Positions 8,183 to 16,690 of a stretch of DNA of 64,000 nt are shown piece after piece. The position numbers and the translations under genes are program-made. This stretch comes from Streptomyces platensis (lineage in GTDB: Bacteria; Actinomycetota; Actinomycetes; Streptomycetales; Streptomycetaceae): assembly GCF_008704855.1 (NCBI RefSeq), contig NZ_CP023691.1, positions 3,720,001-3,784,000 of the forward strand, written 5' to 3'. The notes under the pieces were generated by a model. The model made no database searches, was not told the origin of the DNA, and saw only the letters and a program-made list of their open reading frames with translations. Within the stretch, counting starts at the first letter, position 1. Every line of letters starts with the position of its first letter.

Positions 8183-8685
8183 ATGGGAAAGGAAGCCTCG
8201 GCCTCACCGTTCGTTCACGCCAGAGTTCAAGGCCGAGATCGTCGAGCTGTGCCGGCGCGGTGACCGCTCGGTCGGTCAGATCGCCAAGGACTTCTACCTG
8301 ACCGAGATCGCGGTGCGACTGTGGGTCGGTCAGGCCGAGGTCGATTCGGGCGAGCGCGACGGGCTGACCAGCAACGAGCGCGAGGAGCTGGCCGCATTGC
8401 GGCGGGAGAACCGCCGACTGCGGGAGACGTGGAGATCCTCAATCGGGTCGCGGCTTCCTTCGCGAAGGAGACCCGGTGAAGGTGCATCCGTTCATCGAGG
8501 CGGAGAAGCGAGACGGTCACAATGTCAAGCGCGCGTGTGAACTGCTGCAGGTCCCCAAGCCGCCTTCTATTACCGCTGCAGTGGCTGGCCCGGTCCGCGG
8601 GCGGTCCGCGATGCCGAGCTGACCGAGAAGATCGCCGAAGTCCACGAGCGGTCCCGCGGAACCTACGGTCCCCGCGGTTCCACGT
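8183..8685 (+). pseudogene. Degenerate IS3-family transposase (orfA and start of orfB)
   Basis: Remnant of a two-frame IS3 transposase. The orfA part reads RSFTPEFKAEIVELCRRGD, then NEREELAALRRENRRLRE and VEILNRVAASFAKETR, the helix-turn-helix and leucine-zipper region; the frame is broken after the ATG at 8183 and again at about 8428 (RRLRE to VEIL). The orfB part begins at about 8476 (VKVHPFIEAEKRDGHNVKRA), has a further one-base loss near 8560, and stops at HERSRGTYG, before any DDE residue. It abuts and slightly overlaps the 3' end of the truncated lanM gene, so IS-mediated deletion probably removed the rest of both. Confidence 0.85.
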
Positions 8686-10795
8686 CGTCCTGCAACGATA
8701 GGGCGCCCGCCGGGCCGTTGGAGACGTCCGCCTCCAGCTCCTCGCCCCGCTGCTCCATGAGGCCGATCAGCTCGCCCGTCCAGCCGTCGTCGACGCCGTG
8801 CGGGCGGGAGAGCAGCATCGAGGCCATCCCGGAGAACACCGACTCCGGCATCTTGTTCAGCAGCTCGTCGTAATCCGCAGACAGCGCGGCGAACCCTGCG
8901 TCCGCAGCCTGCCCCAGATCCGCGTAGCGCGGATTCAGCGCGGCCGCACGACGCATGAGGCGGGAGATGCCACCCATGTCGTGGAAGGCGATGTAGTTGC
9001 CCGGCGTGATCGTGGAGGCGTTCCGGTCCGGGCCGATGCTGCCGAGCCAGCCGGCCTGTACGCCTTCGGGGCCCTCGGCGGTGACGGCGAGATCACGGAG
9101 CACCTCCGCGATGCCGAAGCCCCATGTGCCCGGGACGGCCTGGGCCAGCGTGTCGCCGCCGAAGACGCCGTGGGCCGACAGGCCCTGCGGGTCGGTCGCG
9201 ATGCCGCCGAGGCACTCCTCGATGAGGAACTGGTGGTAGCGCTCATGCTGACCGGCGGCGGCGCGCACCCCACGTGCTGCGTTGTCCAGGGCCGAGACCT
9301 TGAAGAAGTCCGGCAGGCTGCTGGTACCGCTGGCGAGCGCCGTCGACGAGCCGTGCGTGAAGAAGTAGGGGATGTCGCCCGCGTTCAGTGCCGCCGTCTC
9401 GCTCTCCCGCAGGTAGGCGATCTGGTGGGGCTCCAGCTGACGGGTCTTGCGGCTCAGGAGCCCGTGCAGCCGGTCGGCCTCCGCCTGGGAGACGAGGTAC
9501 TTGGGGTGCGTCGAGGCATCCAGGTAGCGGCTGTAGACCTCTGTGGAGCGCAGGACGGACCGTACCGGGATGTCCGGATAGGCCGCCAGCGTCTTCTCCA
9601 CGTCCCCGGTGCGCAGGAACGCCAGGGCGTCGCGGTACCCGGCCATCACGTGCGGGAAGTGGTCGGCGATCGACTGCTGCTCCTCGCCGAGCGTCGGCAC
9701 GTTCATGGTGTGGGAGTAGGAGATGGGGTCCCAGTCCACCCGGATCGCGTCGCTGTGCTTGTCGGTGACGACCGGCGCCCGCATCTCCGACTGCTGTTCC
9801 CCGATGAGGCCCGCACCCGACATGATGACGTCGATGACGGAGTCCGGGTTCTCCACCGGCAACAGCATCGTGGACGACACCGAGTTCTTCATCTGGTTGA
9901 TCAGGATGTGCGGCAGCGAGTCGTTCGCCACGCCGCCGTCTCCCCTCAGCAGGGTCTCGGTATCGATCACGCAGGGGTACTCGCCGTACGCCAGCAGGTT
10001 CTCGTCGTGCAGATCGGTCGCTCCGATCGCGCTCAGCAGGCAAGTCAGAGCACCGAACCGGTAGAAGTAATTCGGTACCTGCCCGGCCTCGTGCATCGGC
10101 GAGGGATCGGTGAAGCGCTGCCAGCCGTGCTCGGCGACCGTGACCGATTCCGGTACGCAGGCGTCGAGCGAGTGGGTCAGGTGGCCCTCGGCCGCGCGGT
10201 AGAGGTCGCGCAGGAAGGCGTCTCCCGTGAGCGCGCGGGGCTTGTACACCAGGCGGTGTCCGCCGCTGGTGGTCAGGAAGACAACGCGCCGGTTGCCGTT
10301 GTGCGGGTCCGAGCTGGACGGTTCGAGTTCGGTGATGGCCTCACCCGACGGATCGAGCCCGAACGCCCCGGACAGCGCCCGGGTGTCCTCGCGGTAGGCG
10401 TCGAGCACCTCCCGGCAGGCCGCAAGGATGTTCTCCGTGACCGTCGCCAGCCGCTGGCGGAGCATGGGGTAGCGGTCCAGCAGCGCATCGTGCTGCGCCG
10501 GGTCCTGCAGCAGGGCGGTGAACGACTCCAGTGCGGCGCTGCTGCCGGCGTCGGGCTCCAGCCCCATGGCCTCACGGTGCTGGTGGAATTCACCGATCAG
10601 CGTGCGGTAGCTGTGCCCCTCCACGGTGCACACCAGGACGTCCCACATCCGGTGCACCACGGTGTCGCGGCTCTCCGGCGCCACCACCTCGTCGAGGAGG
10701 GGGGCGAGGGACTGCGCGAAGCTGTCCCTGGGGGCGATGCGCAGGTAGAAGGGGAGGAAGGCGGTTACGGATACGGACGGTTCGGTGTGGTTCAT
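8663..10795 (-). CDS. lanM: LanM-type lanthipeptide synthetase, dehydratase half (cyclase lost)
   Basis: A 710-residue protein with the DUF4135 dehydratase of class II lanthipeptide synthetases, which phosphorylates Ser/Thr of a precursor and eliminates phosphate. Kinase-like residues are present: Lys185 (LVYKPR), the DLHDEN motif (Asp261, His263, Asn266) and Asp278/Glu280 (IDTETLL). The elimination pair Arg412/Thr418 has the same 6-residue spacing as CylM Arg506/Thr512. By this alignment residues beyond about 547 are the opening of the cyclase, but the protein stops about 190 residues before a normal LanM end and lacks both zinc-ligand motifs. Its last residues are read from IS3 relic DNA. 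The start overlaps the lanT stop (ATGA). Confidence 0.88.
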   Translation of the reverse strand: MNHTEPSVSVTAFLPFYLRIAPRDSFAQSLAPLLDEVVAPESRDTVVHRMWDVLVCTVEGHSYRTLIGEFHQHREAMGLEPDAGSSAALESFTALLQDPAQHDALLDRYPMLRQRLATVTENILAACREVLDAYREDTRALSGAFGLDPSGEAITELEPSSSDPHNGNRRVVFLTTSGGHRLVYKPRALTGDAFLRDLYRAAEGHLTHSLDACVPESVTVAEHGWQRFTDPSPMHEAGQVPNYFYRFGALTCLLSAIGATDLHDENLLAYGEYPCVIDTETLLRGDGGVANDSLPHILINQMKNSVSSTMLLPVENPDSVIDVIMSGAGLIGEQQSEMRAPVVTDKHSDAIRVDWDPISYSHTMNVPTLGEEQQSIADHFPHVMAGYRDALAFLRTGDVEKTLAAYPDIPVRSVLRSTEVYSRYLDASTHPKYLVSQAEADRLHGLLSRKTRQLEPHQIAYLRESETAALNAGDIPYFFTHGSSTALASGTSSLPDFFKVSALDNAARGVRAAAGQHERYHQFLIEECLGGIATDPQGLSAHGVFGGDTLAQAVPGTWGFGIAEVLRDLAVTAEGPEGVQAGWLGSIGPDRNASTITPGNYIAFHDMGGISRLMRRAAALNPRYADLGQAADAGFAALSADYDELLNKMPESVFSGMASMLLSRPHGVDDGWTGELIGLMEQRGEELEADVSNGPAGALSLQDDVEPRGP

Positions 10796-12948
10796 GCTGT
10801 CTCGCCTAGGAAGGTGGGGGCGTCCGCTTCCGCATAGAGGGCCGCGTAGGTCGCCTGGTTGTCCAGCAGCTGCTGATGGGTGCCGTACTCGGTCACGCGC
10901 CCGTCGTCGAGCACGTAGATGCAGTCCGCGTTCCGGATGGTGGCCAGCCGGTGAGCGATGATCACCTGGGTGGCTCCGGACTCTTCGATGAGCTTGGTGA
11001 CGCGGCGTTCGTTGATCGTGTCCAGGGACGCGGTGGCCTCGTCCATCACGATGATCTCCGGCTTCTGCAGCAGGGTCCTGACGATCGCGAGGCGCTGCCG
11101 CTGGCCGCCGGAGAAGTTGGCTCCCAGCTCGGACACCAGCGTCTTCAGGCCCATGGGGAGGGCGTCGACGAAGTCGAGGATGCCCACCTCGGAGCAGTAC
11201 GCGCGGACCGTCTCGGGCGAGATGTCCTGGCCGAGGGTGAGGTTCTCCAGGATGGTGCGGTTGTGCAGGTGCACTTCCTGCGGGATGTAGCCGATCTGGC
11301 GGCGGAGGAAGTCCTTGTCGTACTCCGGCATCGCGCGGCCGCCGAGCTCGATGGCGCCGCCGGCCGGGTCGTGCAGGCCGCAGACCAGGCGGCCGAGCGT
11401 GGACTTGCCCGACCCCGAGGCTCCCACCAGCGCCACCCGCGATCCGGCCGGGATGTGCAAGGACACCCCGTCGATCACCGGAGCGGCATGCCGGGTGTAC
11501 CGGAACTGCACCTCGCGCAGGGTGATCGACGCGTCGTCCAGCTTCCGGATCCGGCCGCCGGAGTCCTCGCTCTCGTGCGCGGTGATGTCACTGAGCCGCG
11601 CCATGTAGCGGGACGCCTCCGTGAACTCGGTGAACATCTGGAAGACCGAGGTCGTCATGGAGAAGTAGGTGGCGGACACCGACTGAATGGCGATGGCCGA
11701 CCCCAGCGACACGATGCCGTGCGAGACGAAGTACAGGCTGGCCAGCAGCAGCACCATAGGGCCGAACATCTGTGTCGTCGTGGCGACACCGGCGATCCAG
11801 CCCTGTTGCAGCCGCATGCGCTTCTTCATGGCGTCCAGCGACGACGTGTAGACCGTGGCCCACTCGTCGGCGAACTGCTGTGCGTAGCCGCCCATTTTGA
11901 TGGTCGGGATCGACACGATGGCGTCGAGCTGGGTCGACTGGCTCCTGCCCAGCTGGCTCATCTCCGCGTCGGTGACTTCCTTGACCCGGGTGCGGGTGGC
12001 CCACAGGTACACGGCGTTGAGTGCGAACAGCACCGTCGCCATCAGCCCGATCCGCCACTCGGCGATGAACAGGTAGACGCTGATGCACACCAGGGTGCCG
12101 ATGTCGAGGATGCCCTGGGCGATCCGCGACGACAGCAGATCGCGTACCGCGTTGACGGTGTTCAGGCGGAACAGCAGCTCACCGGGCTGCCGGGTGTTGA
12201 AGAACTTGTACGGCAGCGACAGCAGTTTGCGGAACGTGTGGGACATCAGGTGACGCCCCATCACCGCAATCAGCGAGGAGAGCACCGCCACCCGCATCAG
12301 CCACAGCAGCAGGTAGCCCAGGGCCGCCACCCCGACCGCCCCGGCGACCAGCGAGATGTCGCTCAGATCCTGCCACTGGGTCTGCCGGTCCACGGCCCAT
12401 TTCGTCAGCGCCGGGATGCCCAGGACGGCGAGATAGCCGCTGAGCGACAGCACGGCGACCAGGGCGATGCGCGCGACGGAGCGCTCGGCGAACAGCGGAA
12501 CCGTCCGCCAGTCCTTCGTCGCGGCCTGGTGCTGCCTGGCGAATCCGGGGCCGGGTTCGGCGGCGATGACGATGTCACTGAACCCGGCTGCCAGCTCCTC
12601 GCGGGTGAGACGGCGCCGTCCGACGGCCGGGTCCATGACCGTCGCGGTGCGGCCGTCGAACTTCTCCAGTACGAGGAAGTGGTAGTCCTCCCAGTACAGG
12701 ATGACGGGGGCGGTGAACTGCGCCAGCGCATCCAGGCTCTTGACGCGGAACGCCTTGGTCTGCATGCCGCGCGAGCGCAGGAAGTCGGACAGCTGCTTGG
12801 CGCCCAGGCCGTCGCGTCCGGCTTCCAGGTCCTGGCGGACGGTGAAGAAGTCCTCACTACGCCCCCAGTACCGCATGACCGCGATGCAGCAGCACAGACC
12901 GCACTCGGTCTGTGTCACCTGTGTGACCGTTGGTACGCGCCGGCTCAT
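10792..12948 (-). CDS. lanT: LanT: C39 peptidase-containing ABC exporter for a lanthipeptide
   Basis: Bifunctional membrane protein (718 residues) that cuts the leader of a double-glycine precursor and exports the peptide. The N-terminal C39 domain has catalytic Cys16 (QTECGLCCC), His in EDYHFLVLE and Asp in VMDPAVG. Six membrane segments span about residues 165-430. The ATPase has Walker A (VGASGSGKST), signature FSGGQRQRLAIVR, Walker B (IIVMDEATASLD) and H-loop (IIAHRLATI). All catalytic residues are intact, unlike the truncated synthetases around it. Start and stop overlap the neighbouring lanM genes by 4 bp, giving one translationally coupled operon. An in-frame upstream extension lies inside the preceding lanM and is not used. 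Confidence 0.93.
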   Translation of the reverse strand: MSRRVPTVTQVTQTECGLCCCIAVMRYWGRSEDFFTVRQDLEAGRDGLGAKQLSDFLRSRGMQTKAFRVKSLDALAQFTAPVILYWEDYHFLVLEKFDGRTATVMDPAVGRRRLTREELAAGFSDIVIAAEPGPGFARQHQAATKDWRTVPLFAERSVARIALVAVLSLSGYLAVLGIPALTKWAVDRQTQWQDLSDISLVAGAVGVAALGYLLLWLMRVAVLSSLIAVMGRHLMSHTFRKLLSLPYKFFNTRQPGELLFRLNTVNAVRDLLSSRIAQGILDIGTLVCISVYLFIAEWRIGLMATVLFALNAVYLWATRTRVKEVTDAEMSQLGRSQSTQLDAIVSIPTIKMGGYAQQFADEWATVYTSSLDAMKKRMRLQQGWIAGVATTTQMFGPMVLLLASLYFVSHGIVSLGSAIAIQSVSATYFSMTTSVFQMFTEFTEASRYMARLSDITAHESEDSGGRIRKLDDASITLREVQFRYTRHAAPVIDGVSLHIPAGSRVALVGASGSGKSTLGRLVCGLHDPAGGAIELGGRAMPEYDKDFLRRQIGYIPQEVHLHNRTILENLTLGQDISPETVRAYCSEVGILDFVDALPMGLKTLVSELGANFSGGQRQRLAIVRTLLQKPEIIVMDEATASLDTINERRVTKLIEESGATQVIIAHRLATIRNADCIYVLDDGRVTEYGTHQQLLDNQATYAALYAEADAPTFLGETA

Positions 12949-14990
12949 CCCCGGGCTCCGCCGGTCAGCGACAGCGGCGAGAGCCGCATGCCGGGTGAGA
13001 TCCGGTTGAGCAGGTGCAACAGGACGCCTGAGGTGCCGACCATGATGCTGTTGGTGTGCGCATACCGGCTGCGGCTGTCCGCGCCCTTGCGCAGGAACAC
13101 GTCCGGCCGCAACAGGGTGTCCTCGATGGCGGACACCTGTCCGGCCAGCTGGCCGTCGCCCAGTCGCGCGGCGGCGTCGGACAACACGTCGTGGTTGCCC
13201 AGGTCCCCGTGACACCAGGTCAGGTTGCGGCCGAAGCCCTGCTCCACGGTGTTGGTGAGGGCCTGCCCCAGCCAGGTGCGGGCGCGCTCGTTGCCGGTGT
13301 GCTCGACGCAGGCCAGAAGAGCGAGGGAGATGCCGGCGGCACCGTGACACCAGCCGGTGGAGAACCGGTCCGGTGCACCGATGTTGGAGAACCAGTTGTC
13401 CTCCACGGTGTCGTAGAACACCGCCAGCCGGTCCAGCAGCAGACCGATGGCCGTATCGACCTGTCGCCGCAGGTCCTGGTCGCCGGTGTGCGGGCGCAGG
13501 ACGCTGAGCGCGTGCAGGAGTCCGGCGACCCCGTGGGCGAATCCGGACTGGTCGAACCACGAACCGTGCCCGCCCTCGACCATCGTGCAGAGCATCTTCG
13601 TCAGGCCGGGCAGTGCCTGGGCCGCGTGCGGCCCGCCGACGGCGGCGAGCATGGTCGCGGTGCCGGCGATGCCACCGATGACATCGGCACCGGCCCGCTC
13701 CCCCTCGATCCCTTCCACGGCCAACGGGACGGCATCCTGCGCCGCCTGCCGCCAGCCCGGCTCCTCCAGCAGCCGGCCCGCCGTGTCCAGGGCGAACAGC
13801 AGACCGGTCAGACCGGTGTAGGCACCCGGTCCGGTCTGCTGCACACTGCGCTGCTCATAGCGCTGTCCGGCGAGGATCTCGGCACTGGTGGCGAAGATCT
13901 GCCGGGCGGCACCGCGGTACGTCTCGTCGCCGAGTACGCGCCCGGCAGCAGCCAGCGCCAGAGCCGGGCCGGTACGGCCGGTGTACAGGTCGTAGCCGAG
14001 GACCCCGCACGGCCAGACCCGCTCCGCCTGGGCGGAGGCCAGCGGCCCGATCCACGTACGGGGAAGGTGCGCGAACTTGTCCGGGAGTCCGCTCGCCACC
14101 AGGTTGTCGGCGATGTGCCGGGCGACGTCGTGCAGGCTGCCCCCGTGCGAGGTGGCCGGCTCGGCCTGCCAGGTTGTGGTGCCGGTGAGGTGGTTGTCGG
14201 GGAACCGGGAGCAGAAGGCGGAGTGCAGCAGCGTGAGCTGCTGGCCGATGGTGCTCTCGTCCAGCTCGGCCGCCTTCTCCAGGGCCCGTGCGAGCGGGGT
14301 CTGGGGCAGCCGTGCTCCGGTGTCGTTGCCGTCGGCGTCGTACAGCACCGTGCCCGTGGCCTCGGCGGCGAAGTAGGGCACATCGCGTTCGGCCATCTGC
14401 CGGAGCTCGGCGGCGATGATGCCGCGGTCCGAGGTCTTGGAGGTGATCGCGATCCGCTTGAGCAGGCCGAGGCTGGTGGCAGGGGCGGCCATGGCGGCGG
14501 CGGAGGCGGCCATCCGCAGGCTCTGCGCGTACAGCGCCGTCGGGTTGTGCACGTACCGCACGCGCATACCGCGCGCCACCCGGGTCAGCATCTCGGTCCA
14601 GGCATCCCGGCCGCGGGCCAACGCACGTGCGGTGGTGGCGAATCCGTCGGCCATCTCCTCGGCGAGGTGCTGGATGTCCTCTTCGCCGGCCGTCTGCACC
14701 ACGGTGCTGCGCTGCCCGGCCTCCTCGGCCCGCAGCACCACCTTGATCTTGTCGGTGAAGGGGTTCTCGAAGACCAGTCCCTTGAAGGGGGACGTCCCCT
14801 TGTTCTCCCCGCCGAGGAAGCCCAGGTCGACGTGGCCGGAGTCTTCGTCCTTGCCGGCCATGACCAGCGGAAGGATGCCGATCCCGTACAGCGAGCGGGC
14901 GATGACGTCGTAGGCGTTGCCCTCCGCTTCCGGCCGTGGGCCGACGTGCACCCGGGCGGGGTGCATGAGGGTTTCCAGGTCGACCGGCAC
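12945..14990 (-). CDS. lanM: LanM-type lanthipeptide synthetase, cyclase half (5'-truncated dehydratase)
   Basis: A 681-residue protein starting (GTG) within the LanM dehydratase at PVDLETLMHP, equivalent to the CylM Asp364 motif. The elimination pair Arg145/Thr151 aligns with CylM Arg506/Thr512, but the lysine and DxHxxN residues needed for phosphorylation are missing. The C-terminal LanC cyclase (about residues 310-670) looks complete: SGFAHGVAG, GWCHGAAG (zinc ligand Cys548) and TWCHGDLG (Cys594/His595). No good ribosome binding site precedes the GTG and an in-frame stop lies 26 bp upstream, at the RBS of the divergent 51-residue gene, so the 5' end was probably lost by deletion. The stop overlaps lanT. 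It could still cyclise peptides dehydrated by another enzyme. Confidence 0.87.
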   Translation of the reverse strand: MPVDLETLMHPARVHVGPRPEAEGNAYDVIARSLYGIGILPLVMAGKDEDSGHVDLGFLGGENKGTSPFKGLVFENPFTDKIKVVLRAEEAGQRSTVVQTAGEEDIQHLAEEMADGFATTARALARGRDAWTEMLTRVARGMRVRYVHNPTALYAQSLRMAASAAAMAAPATSLGLLKRIAITSKTSDRGIIAAELRQMAERDVPYFAAEATGTVLYDADGNDTGARLPQTPLARALEKAAELDESTIGQQLTLLHSAFCSRFPDNHLTGTTTWQAEPATSHGGSLHDVARHIADNLVASGLPDKFAHLPRTWIGPLASAQAERVWPCGVLGYDLYTGRTGPALALAAAGRVLGDETYRGAARQIFATSAEILAGQRYEQRSVQQTGPGAYTGLTGLLFALDTAGRLLEEPGWRQAAQDAVPLAVEGIEGERAGADVIGGIAGTATMLAAVGGPHAAQALPGLTKMLCTMVEGGHGSWFDQSGFAHGVAGLLHALSVLRPHTGDQDLRRQVDTAIGLLLDRLAVFYDTVEDNWFSNIGAPDRFSTGWCHGAAGISLALLACVEHTGNERARTWLGQALTNTVEQGFGRNLTWCHGDLGNHDVLSDAAARLGDGQLAGQVSAIEDTLLRPDVFLRKGADSRSRYAHTNSIMVGTSGVLLHLLNRISPGMRLSPLSLTGGARG

Positions 14991-15016
14991 CGGTCCGCAG
15001 CGAAAGTGAGAGAGTC

Positions 15017-15172
15017 ATGTTCGGGAAGAAGAGCAAGGGCCACGACCGCGAAAAGACTGAAGCGGGCCGTGCACAGCAGGGCGCCACGTCCAAGGACAAG
15101 CGCCCTAAGCGGAAGTCCGACCAGTGGTCCGACTCGGAGAAGGTCTCCGTCATGATCTCCGGGATCTTCTGA
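15017..15172 (+). CDS. Small basic protein of 51 residues, unknown
   Basis: A short frame with clear coding character: ATG preceded by GTGAGAGAG, and G or C in the third position of nearly all codons. It starts MFGKKSKGHDREKT, is rich in Lys/Arg/Asp, has no cysteine, and ends VSVMISGIF. The lack of cysteine argues against a lanthionine precursor. It is divergent from the lanM-lanT-lanM operon with only 26 bp between start codons; its RBS sits at the truncation point of lanM, so it may have been brought there by the rearrangement. A strong terminator follows 77 bp later. No family recognised. Confidence 0.55.
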   Translation: MFGKKSKGHDREKTEAGRAQQGATSKDKRPKRKSDQWSDSEKVSVMISGIF

Positions 15173-15248
15173 TGATCTCGCGTGTATGAGGCACACGACG
15201 ACAGCCACGGCCGGCTCGGCCGGGCTGGGATGACGTCGTGACGCTCGG

Positions 15249-15280
15249 GCCCGTCTCCCCCGCCCCGGCGGGAGACGGGC
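15249..15280. terminator. Hairpin terminator
   Basis: GCCCGTCTCCC and GGGAGACGGGC form a perfect 11 bp stem. It would end transcripts of the 51-residue gene and, read the other way, shield the lanthipeptide operon from upstream transcription, leaving 15173-15248 as the only room for an operon promoter outside the opposing gene. Confidence 0.75.
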
Positions 15281-15410
15281 CTGCCGGCCGATCACCCGGA
15301 ACGGCTGTTCAGTGCGACAGATGGCGGTCGAGCGAGGCGCTCGACCGCCCTTGTGTGGTCACCTTCCGCGGATCGCGTGCCCGCCGCGAGGTGCGCGCCC
15401 GGCACACGCC

Positions 15411-15448
15411 CGGGTAGCGGGTAGCGGGTAGCGGGTAGCGGGTAGCGG
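15411..15448. repeat. Five copies of CGGGTAG (G-quadruplex-type repeat)
   Basis: A perfect heptamer repeat between the terminator at 15249 and the winged-helix gene, in a 337 bp stretch (15281-15617) with no recognisable gene. Five GGG runs separated by TAGC on the plus strand fit the G-quadruplex pattern. Confidence 0.9.
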
Positions 15449-15617
15449 CCTGCAAACGGCTCAGAAGCTGTTCGGGAAATCCGAGAGGCCACGTCCGGCG
15501 CACTCCGTGCCGCGCACAGCCGTGGGCGCGACCGGGGGGGCGAAGCGGGCGCCTGAGGAGCCGGGCGCGCTCGCCCTCCCCCCCCCGCCAGCCGGAAGCC
15601 TCGGCCGAACGCCGCGG

Positions 15618-15935
15618 TCAGCCGTCCAGCCCGGCGACCTGCGGGGCGCGGGCCGTCGCCGCGATCCGCTCCAACGCCTCGGCATGGCACCGGAATTCCT
15701 CCCGCCCCTGCGGCGTGAGCCGTACGAGGGTACGGCGACCGCCGATGCTCTTGTGCTTGCGGACTTCGACGTAGCCCTTGGAGGCGAGTGCGGAGAGTTG
15801 CTTGGACAGCGCGGAGTCGCTGGTGTCGATCGCGTCCCGCATGAAACCGAACTCTGTCCAGCTCGCCGGGGCCAGCAGTGCAACGATCGCCAGCCGCGCG
15901 GGAACGTGCAGGAACTCGTTGAAGCCGTCGTCCAT
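15618..15935 (-). CDS. Winged-helix transcriptional regulator (HTH_34 / MarR-like)
   Basis: A 105-residue DNA-binding protein that is essentially one winged helix-turn-helix: LHVPARLAIVALLAPASWTE, recognition region DTSDSALSKQLSALASKGY and wing KHKSIGGRRTLVRLTPQGRE. This matches the HTH_34 family, commonly encoded with a small membrane protein it regulates. Its start overlaps the stop of the upstream membrane gene (TGATG), so both are translated from one transcript. Paired palindromes at 16431-16471 in front of the operon are the probable autoregulatory operators. Confidence 0.87.
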   Translation of the reverse strand: MDDGFNEFLHVPARLAIVALLAPASWTEFGFMRDAIDTSDSALSKQLSALASKGYVEVRKHKSIGGRRTLVRLTPQGREEFRCHAEALERIAATARAPQVAGLDG

Positions 15936-16399
15936 CAGCGCGGCCCGGCCTCTTCGCTCTCGCCGTGCGCACGCGCCACGACGACGGCCCGCCACCTGCC
16001 CGCGGCCAACACGCCCACCGTGCACAACACCGCGGCCACCACCGCGTGCGGGGCCGGTACGCCACCGGCATCCGCGACGCCCGACAACAACCGGAACAAC
16101 GCCACCAGGGCAAGCCCGACCGCCACTGCAAGGTATGCCTCCTTGCCGGTGAGCGGCATACGGACGGAGGCCTGGCGCACGTAGACGGCGATCGTGCCCG
16201 CCAGCATCACCAGCGACGGGAACAGCACCGCCCCGCCCCACGGATTCGGCAGGTCGAAGGAGGCGAACGCCACGAACACGATCACCGCTCCGGCGAGGAG
16301 GTAAGGCCGGGAGAGCCCGTAACGCACGTACTCGGCGCGGGACTGCCCGCGCCGGCGTCGGACGTCATCCAATGCGGCCTGCGCGTCGTGGGATGTCAT
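15935..16399 (-). CDS. Four-segment membrane protein co-transcribed with winged-helix regulator
   Basis: A 154-residue membrane protein. An N-terminal cytoplasmic region (DDVRRRRGQSRAEYVRYGLS) is followed by hydrophobic segments at about residues 34-52, 60-80, 92-112 and 118-140, a topology common to membrane partners of HTH_34 regulators. ATG at 16399 is preferred over ATG at 16426 because an AGGACAGGGGG site precedes it at the right distance. Probably senses or responds to envelope stress; the ligand is unknown. Confidence 0.7.
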   Translation of the reverse strand: MTSHDAQAALDDVRRRRGQSRAEYVRYGLSRPYLLAGAVIVFVAFASFDLPNPWGGAVLFPSLVMLAGTIAVYVRQASVRMPLTGKEAYLAVAVGLALVALFRLLSGVADAGGVPAPHAVVAAVLCTVGVLAAGRWRAVVVARAHGESEEAGPR

Positions 16400-16430
16400 G
16401 TGGCCCCCTGTCCTCATTTGGCACACGTAC

Positions 16431-16471
16431 TTTCCTCTCAGGAAAATACCAGGTTCTTTCCCGTGAGGAAA
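16431..16471 (-). promoter_or_regulatory. Two palindromic operators upstream of the membrane protein/regulator operon
   Basis: TTTCCTCTCAGGAAA (16431-16445) and TTTCCCGTGAGGAAA (16457-16471) share TTTCC-N5-GGAAA and are 26 bp apart centre to centre, placing both on nearly the same helix face. They lie 31-72 bp upstream of the operon start, where a dimeric winged-helix repressor would block RNA polymerase. The downstream HTH_34 protein is the obvious candidate ligand. Confidence 0.6.
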
Positions 16472-16690
16472 GCAGTCCCACCATGTCGTCCGCGAAACCG
16501 GACCGTGCGCGGTTCAACGAACCTGCGGAACAGCACCGGCGCCGCGAAGCGAGCGCCACCGGCACGACGGGGCAGCGGGGCTGCGGGGGCAGCAAGCATT
16601 ACCGGTACCTGTGGTTGCGGTGCTTCACCGCTGCGCAGTCGTCACAAACTGCTCTTGGAGAGTCACTTCGCGCACAGTGATCTCGGAGCG

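Noticed and set aside
14991..15153. Minus-strand frame starting MTETFSESDHWSDF as a possible lanthipeptide precursor
   Set aside because: It has no double-glycine cleavage site, no Ser/Thr/Cys core, is antisense to a better-coded gene, and runs without stop into an alternate frame of lanM.
8798..15155. Long plus-strand frames antisense to the lanthipeptide genes
   Set aside because: Mirror frames of genuine minus-strand genes, with no protein family features.
16483..16680. 65-residue plus-strand frame divergent from the membrane protein operon
   Set aside because: Low-complexity basic composition, no conserved motif, poor spacing to a ribosome binding site; open frames of this length are common at this GC content.
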